DNA of 64,000 bases from Delftia acidovorans. Lineage in GTDB: Bacteria > Pseudomonadota > Gammaproteobacteria > Burkholderiales > Burkholderiaceae_C. A program made the translations under genes and the position numbers. Below, piece after piece: positions 60,015-64,000 of the stretch. Below the pieces are notes generated by a model. That model saw only the letters and a program-made list of their open reading frames with translations. It ran no database searches and was not told the DNA's origin. Location: positions 62,001 to 126,000 of the forward strand of contig JAITUC010000006.1 of NCBI GenBank assembly GCA_031286585.1, read 5' to 3'. How positions within the stretch are numbered: the stretch's first letter is position 1; each line of letters starts with the position of its first letter.

Positions 60015-60545
60015 ATGGACGCCCTCGCATCCCACCAGGTTTCCGACGCGGACTTCGTGGCCGCCATCGGCGTGCAATGGGAGCACCGTCCGCTGGCGCC
60101 CGAGCCCGGCCTGGCCGCGCTGCTGGCACAGGCGCAGCTGGACGATGGCGGCAAGGCCACCGTGGTCCAGGCCGTGGGCATGCTGGTGGTCGACGAATGC
60201 GTGGCCCATGGCTACCACAGCATGGACCTGGTCGTGCTGCACCCGGACACGCCGGGCCTGGACCAGGCGCTGGACCGCTTCGACAAGCCCCACACCCATG
60301 CCGATGACGAGGTGCGCTACATCCTCGAAGGCGAAGGCCTGTTCGGCTTTTTCGATGCCCACGGCGAAGAGCGCTTGCTGCGCGTGCAGCCCGGGGACTA
60401 CCTGCGCATACCGGCGGGCGTGGAGCACCGCTTCACGCTGACGGCCAAGCGGCGCATCAAGGCCCTGCGCCTGTTCGCCGACACGGCAGGCTGGGTGGCG
60501 CAATATACCCAGCGGCCCGCCGCTGCCATGGAGGTGCCCGCATGA
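60015..60545 (+). CDS. mtnD: Acireductone dioxygenase
   Basis: 176 residues, cupin fold. The metal ligands are His93, His95, Glu99 ([18 protein letters not shown]) and His138 ([11 protein letters not shown]), the exact set of acireductone dioxygenases. With iron the enzyme makes the methionine precursor 2-oxo-4-methylthiobutyrate and formate; with nickel it makes a dead-end product with CO. It is the next-to-last step of the methionine salvage pathway, which fits its place 4 bp after the methionine importer. No other salvage genes lie in the window. Confidence 0.9.
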   Translation: MDALASHQVSDADFVAAIGVQWEHRPLAPEPGLAALLAQAQLDDGGKATVVQAVGMLVVDECVAHGYHSMDLVVLHPDTPGLDQALDRFDKPHTHADDEVRYILEGEGLFGFFDAHGEERLLRVQPGDYLRIPAGVEHRFTLTAKRRIKALRLFADTAGWVAQYTQRPAAAMEVPA

Positions 60546-61642
60546 GCCTGCCTGTCCCGACACTGTTCCAGACACTTGACGAGGCGCTGTTCACGCGCGC
60601 CCAGGGCCTGCTGGATGAGGAATGGCTGGCCAAGGATGGCGACCTCGCTCCCGTGCTGCCCGTGGTGCTGGCGCGCGGCGTGGGCCAGGACTGGCACAAG
60701 GCCGGCACTTTCCGGCACCATCTGGCGGGCGTGGCCCGCTCACTGGCCCTGTGGCGCCAGCCGCGCGACGTGCGCCTGCTGGGCCTGCTGCACAGCGTCT
60801 ACGGCAACGCCTTCGTGGACCTGGCCAAGTTCGACGCGGGCAGCGAGCGTGGCCGCCTGCGCGAGCTGGTGGGCGAGGGCGCCGAGCATCTGGTCTACCT
60901 GTTCTGCACCATGAGCCGCACGCAGTTCATGCAGAAGATCCTGGCGGGCGACATTGCGCAGGACGGCTCCATGGCGCTGGATTCCGCAGGCGGCGGCCAG
61001 CGCCTGAGCGCCTATGAAGTGGCCGCCTTCACCATCGTCAGCATGGCCGATGCCATGGAGCAGTGGTTCAGCTGGCAGGAAGACATCTACTCGCAGTTTC
61101 CGCAGGTGCGAAACCAGAGGCAGCAGGGCGTGCACTGGGCAGCATCGCTGTGGCCCGGTCCCATGCGGCCGGCCAGCCGCATGCTCAGCCAGATCAGCGA
61201 CCTGGGCCGTGCGCTGCAGCACCCGGCGCTGCGCGCCCAGCTTCCGCTGCCGCCGGTGTTCGACCATTGCAGCCGGCAGCTGCCGCCCGGTGACGAGGCC
61301 GCTGCCGTGTCGTTGTACTGGTCGGTGATCCAGCTGGACCAGCCGCTGGTGGACCTGGACGCCGCCACGGCCGTGCTGGAAAGCGCCGTGCGCCTGAACC
61401 CCTGGGTGGGCGAGCCGCAGATGGTGCTGGCCCAGCTCTATCTGTCGGCCGGCCGTACAGAAGACGCCGCCCGCGCGGCCACCAGCGCGCTGCAATGCTT
61501 CAGCAGCTGGGGCAATGCCTGGGACAAGCGCGTGCAGTGGGATGCCTGGATCGCCTGGACGCGCATCCTGCTGCAGTCGGCGCAGCAGGGGACCTGGCCT
61601 GAACGGCTGGACAAGCTCAACAACCTGGCCCTGAAGGGCTGA
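60542..61642 (+). CDS. Unknown protein, HD-like N-terminal and TPR-like C-terminal, coupled to mtnD
   Basis: 366 residues. The N-terminal half has HD-like helices ([37 protein letters not shown]) in the manner of DUF6817 proteins; His-Ser instead of His-Asp follows the second helix, so a normal metal centre is doubtful. [20 protein letters not shown] comes in the middle. The C-terminal part (about 275-335) resembles a TPR hairpin ([38 protein letters not shown]). It has no signal peptide. The ATG overlaps the mtnD stop by four bases, tying it to methionine salvage or import. Function unknown. Confidence 0.7.
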   Translation: MSLPVPTLFQTLDEALFTRAQGLLDEEWLAKDGDLAPVLPVVLARGVGQDWHKAGTFRHHLAGVARSLALWRQPRDVRLLGLLHSVYGNAFVDLAKFDAGSERGRLRELVGEGAEHLVYLFCTMSRTQFMQKILAGDIAQDGSMALDSAGGGQRLSAYEVAAFTIVSMADAMEQWFSWQEDIYSQFPQVRNQRQQGVHWAASLWPGPMRPASRMLSQISDLGRALQHPALRAQLPLPPVFDHCSRQLPPGDEAAAVSLYWSVIQLDQPLVDLDAATAVLESAVRLNPWVGEPQMVLAQLYLSAGRTEDAARAATSALQCFSSWGNAWDKRVQWDAWIAWTRILLQSAQQGTWPERLDKLNNLALKG

Positions 61643-61647
61643 GAGGC

Positions 61648-61679
61648 AAAAAAGCCTGGCGCGAGAGCCAGGCTTTTTT
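61648..61679. terminator. Bidirectional Rho-independent terminator
   Basis: AAAAAAGCCTGGC-GCGAGA-GCCAGGCTTTTTT: a perfect 13-bp stem, of which the inner seven pairs are GC-rich (GCCTGGC/GCCAGGC), flanked by A6 and T6, 6-base loop. It lies between the convergent 60,542-61,642 gene and the SBF transporter gene and can stop transcription from both sides. Confidence 0.95.
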
Positions 61680-61701
61680 GTTGCAGGAGGGCGCCCGCGC
61701 C

Positions 61702-62745
61702 TTATTTGGCCGGCGCCGTTTCGGCCTTGGCGGCCGGCGTAGCGCTGGGGGGCGCGGCGCCATCCTCGATCGCCTCGGGGTGCATGGGCCGGCGCGCATA
61801 GCGCTGGGCCAGCACGGCGCAGACCATGAGCTGCAGCTGGTGGAAGATCATCAGCGGCAGCACGATGGCACCCACGGCGCTGGACTCGAACAGCACCTTG
61901 GCCATGGGCACGCCGCTGACCAGGCTCTTCTTGGAGCCGCAGAACACCAGGGTGATCTCGTCCTCCTTGGAAAAGCCCAGGCGGCGCGCCGTCCACGACG
62001 TGATGACCAGCACCAGGGCCAGCAGGATGGACGACAGCAGCAGCAGGCCCAGCAGCGCGGGCAGGGGGGTCTGCTGCCACAGGCCGCTGATCACGGCGGC
62101 GCTGAAGGCCGTGTACACCACCAGCAGGATGGAGCCCTGGTCCACGAACTTCACGCGCTTGGCATGGCGTGAGATGAAGCCGCCGATCACGGGCCGCAGC
62201 AGGTGGCCCAGCACAAAGGGCAGCAGCAGCTGCAGCGCAATCTTGCCGATGGCCTGCAGCGCGTCGCCGCCCTCGGCGCTCTTGTGCAGCAGCATGCTGA
62301 CCAGGATGGGAGTGATCACGATGCCCATCAGCGTTGAGGCCGAGGCGCTGCACACGGCCGCGGGCATGTTGCCGCGTGCCATGGCCGTGAAGGCGATGGC
62401 CGACTGCACCGTGGCCGGCAGCGTGCACAGGAAGAGCACGCCCATGTACATCTCGGGCGTGACCAGCGGCTCCAGCACGGGGCGCAGCGCCCAGCCCAGC
62501 ACCGGGAACAGCACGAAGGTGGCGGCAAAGATGGTCAGGTGCAGGCGCCAGTGGCCGATGCCGGCAAAGATGGCCTCGCGCGAGAGCTTGGCGCCGTGCA
62601 GGAAGAACAGCAGGCTGACCATGAGCGTGGTCGCCACCTCCAGCCATTGCGAGACGGTGCCCGAGGCGGGCAGGAAGCTGGCCAGTGCCACGGTGGACAG
62701 CAGCATCAGCGTGAAATTGTCGGGGGCGAAGCGGGGGCGTGCCAT
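61702..62745 (-). CDS. Bile acid:sodium symporter-family transporter (YfeH-like)
   Basis: 347 residues with ten predicted membrane segments and the SBF-like pattern: LFFLHGAKLSREAIFAGIGH, FLCTLPATVQSAIAFTAMAR, NMPAAVCSASASTLMGIVIT, and VFCGSKKSLVSGVPMAKVLF. This belongs to the SBF-like group typified by E. coli YfeH, whose substrate is unknown. A hydrophilic Ala/Pro tail (ATPAAKAETAPAK) follows. It diverges from a LysR gene that probably controls it. Confidence 0.88.
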   Translation of the reverse strand: MARPRFAPDNFTLMLLSTVALASFLPASGTVSQWLEVATTLMVSLLFFLHGAKLSREAIFAGIGHWRLHLTIFAATFVLFPVLGWALRPVLEPLVTPEMYMGVLFLCTLPATVQSAIAFTAMARGNMPAAVCSASASTLMGIVITPILVSMLLHKSAEGGDALQAIGKIALQLLLPFVLGHLLRPVIGGFISRHAKRVKFVDQGSILLVVYTAFSAAVISGLWQQTPLPALLGLLLLSSILLALVLVITSWTARRLGFSKEDEITLVFCGSKKSLVSGVPMAKVLFESSAVGAIVLPLMIFHQLQLMVCAVLAQRYARRPMHPEAIEDGAAPPSATPAAKAETAPAK

Positions 62746-62849
62746 GGGAAAACTCTCTCCAGCTAACTATCGGTTCGTGCAGCCAGGCTGCAAGGCCCCG
62801 ATTGGACGCCGTGGCCATTGAAAAGAGAAATGGATTTATCTGATGGTTT

Positions 62850-62855
62850 TATAAT
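62850..62855 (+). promoter_or_regulatory. -10 box just before the LysR gene
   Basis: A perfect TATAAT 8 bp before the ATG at 62,864; no good -35 at normal spacing was found. Transcription would begin at or near the start codon, so the mRNA may be almost leaderless; no ribosome site is present in the 15 bp before ATG, in keeping with this. Confidence 0.45.
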
Positions 62856-62863
62856 TTTTCCGT

Positions 62864-63778
62864 ATGAATATCAGCCTGCGCCAGCTGCGCGCCTTCCTGG
62901 CCGTGGCCGAAAGCCGCAACTTCAGCCGTGCCGGCGAGCTGATGGCGCTGACCCAGCCCGCCGTCAGCCGCAACGTCACCGAACTGGAGCAGGCCCTGGG
63001 CGTGCAGCTTTTGCACCGCACCACGCGCGAGGTGGAGCTGACCGACGCCGGCCGCCTGCTGCAGGGCCATGCCACGCGCGTGCTGGATGCGCTGGATGAA
63101 TGCCTGCTCGAAGTCAGCGGCCTGGCCACCCAGCGCCTGGGCAAGGTGCGCGTGGCCAGCAGCCCCACGCTGTCGGCCCACCTGATGCCGCGCTGCATTG
63201 CGCGCTGCCGCGAGCAGGCGCCGGGCATCGAGCTGCTGCTGCTGGACCGCATCCAGAGCGACGTGCTGCAAAGCGTGCGCAGCGGCGAGGTGGACTTCGG
63301 CGTGGTCATCGACCCGCAGGGCCGCGACGACCTGCACTGCGAAACCATACTCAGCGAACCGTTCTGCCTGGTCTGCCCGGCCAGCCACCGGCTGGCACGC
63401 AGGCGCCAGGTGGCCTGGAGCGACCTGGCCGGCCAGCCGCTGGTGCTGCTGGACCATGCCTCGGGCAGCCGCCGCCTGATCGATGCCGCACTGCAGGCCC
63501 ACGACGCCGAGGCCGCCGTGGTCCAGGAAGTCGGCCACACCACCACCATCTTCTGCATGCTCCAGGCGGGCCTGGGCCTGAGCGTGGTGCCGGAACTGGC
63601 CGTGCCGCAGGAATGGCGCACTCCCGCGAGTGGCGCCACCCCCGACGCCCTCGCCAGCCGCCCCCTGCTGCCGCGCGTGCAGCGCGACATCATGCTCGTG
63701 CGCCGCCGCCAACGCGAGCTGTCGCCCGTGGCGCAGAGCGTGTGGGATTTGATCAGGGGGGAGGCGGGGCAGCTGTGA
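62864..63778 (+). CDS. LysR-family transcriptional regulator (transporter neighbour)
   Basis: 304 residues: MNISLRQLRAFLAVAESRNF, then SRAGELMALTQPAVSRNVTE, the helix-turn-helix of LysR, and a ligand domain with RLGKVRVASSPTLSAHLMPR, LDRIQSDVLQSVRSGEVDFG and MLQAGLGLSVVPELAV. It diverges from the SBF-like transporter gene across 118 bp, the usual layout for a regulator of a single transporter. Confidence 0.92.
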   Translation: MNISLRQLRAFLAVAESRNFSRAGELMALTQPAVSRNVTELEQALGVQLLHRTTREVELTDAGRLLQGHATRVLDALDECLLEVSGLATQRLGKVRVASSPTLSAHLMPRCIARCREQAPGIELLLLDRIQSDVLQSVRSGEVDFGVVIDPQGRDDLHCETILSEPFCLVCPASHRLARRRQVAWSDLAGQPLVLLDHASGSRRLIDAALQAHDAEAAVVQEVGHTTTIFCMLQAGLGLSVVPELAVPQEWRTPASGATPDALASRPLLPRVQRDIMLVRRRQRELSPVAQSVWDLIRGEAGQL

Positions 63779-63796
63779 GGCTGTGGTGGGCGAAGA

Positions 63797-64000
63797 TCAA
63801 TCCATGTGCCAGTTCAGGCACTGCAAGTCGGGCACACGAGAAAACTCCCGGATATTGCGGGTGACCAGCGCTGCCTGATGGCGCAATGCAGTTGCTGCGA
63901 TCAAGGTGTCGTGCGGTCCTATCGGCGTGCCCTTGGCCTCCAGCGCTGCGCGGATGCGGGCGGCATGAGCCGCGCATTCGCTGTCGAATGCCAGCAGCTG
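63797..64000 (-). CDS. vapC: VapC-type PIN-domain ribonuclease toxin, C-terminal part (cut by window end)
   Basis: The - strand is open from the window end to a TGA at 63,797-63,799, giving 67 residues. IGPHDTLIAATALRHQAALV and TRNIREFSRVPDLQCLNWHM are the C-terminal PIN signature: the Asp of GPHDTLIAA is the third catalytic acid and TRNIREFSRVP the closing motif. VapC toxins cut tRNA or rRNA. The antitoxin and the first two acids lie beyond the window. It converges on the LysR gene with an 18-bp gap. Confidence 0.88.
   Translation of the reverse strand, partial: QLLAFDSECAAHAARIRAALEAKGTPIGPHDTLIAATALRHQAALVTRNIREFSRVPDLQCLNWHMD

Overview
The window is GC-rich, almost fully coding DNA of a beta-proteobacterium, most likely a member of the Comamonadaceae (Delftia, Comamonas or Acidovorax type). 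The signs are four Bug/TctC-type periplasmic receptor genes (one frameshifted), six LysR regulators, a Burkholderiales-type trimeric porin, an MxKDx pentapeptide protein, an IPTL-CTERM surface protein and a second, stand-alone infA. No rRNA, tRNA, CRISPR array, transposase or phage gene was seen. The genus is an inference from gene content; no search was run.

Layout. 1-11.2 kb: a catabolic and uptake cluster (end of a LysR gene, semialdehyde dehydrogenase, class III aminotransferase, RidA-like protein, GntR/FCD regulator, a branched-chain-amino-acid-type ABC transporter with fused LivH-LivM permease, and a porin), consistent with use of an amine or omega-amino acid. It is followed by a short relic of a second LysR C-terminus. 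11.3-14.4 kb: dadA-dadX divergent from an Lrp-type regulator. 14.4-15.7 kb: a ParDE toxin-antitoxin pair and an HD phosphohydrolase. 15.7-21.4 kb: a five-gene ABC transporter and phosphodiesterase operon with its LacI regulator and operator. 21.5-25.3 kb: LysR, a frameshifted Bug gene, an intradiol dioxygenase and an HpaH-like hydratase. 25.4-28.5 kb: a hypothetical protein, a GntP permease, a DUF3224 protein, and infA with a long leader and TTG start. 28.6-30.5 kb: an MxKDx protein, a YedY/sulfite-oxidase-like molybdoenzyme and a cytochrome b. 30.6-34.8 kb: LysR divergent from HMG-CoA lyase, a CaiB CoA-transferase and a Bug receptor.

34.85-36.5 kb is an AT-richer islet with a probable secreted peptidoglycan amidase and its immunity protein. 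36.5-40.1 kb: a small exported protein, an exported intradiol-dioxygenase-like protein and a two-component system. 40.1-42.4 kb: an XRE regulator with two palindromic operators and several unrecognised genes, one AT-rich. 42.7-45.8 kb: LysR, an alpha/beta hydrolase and a Bug receptor. 45.8-47.4 kb: a glycine-rich IPTL-CTERM protein. 47.5-51.9 kb: LysR, Bug, acyl-CoA synthetase and a dienoyl-CoA-reductase-like SDR. 52-57 kb: a three-subunit molybdenum hydroxylase with a tri-haem cytochrome c. 57.3-61.7 kb: MetNIQ methionine import joined to acireductone dioxygenase and an unknown HD/TPR-like protein, closed by a clear terminator. 61.7-64 kb: an SBF-type transporter, LysR, and the end of a VapC toxin gene cut by the window edge.

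The strongest candidates for something undescribed are the amidase/immunity pair (34,853-36,056), the HEPN-like AT-rich gene (41,082-41,834), the phosphodiester uptake operon (15,744-21,411), and the unknown protein translationally coupled to MtnD (60,542-61,642).
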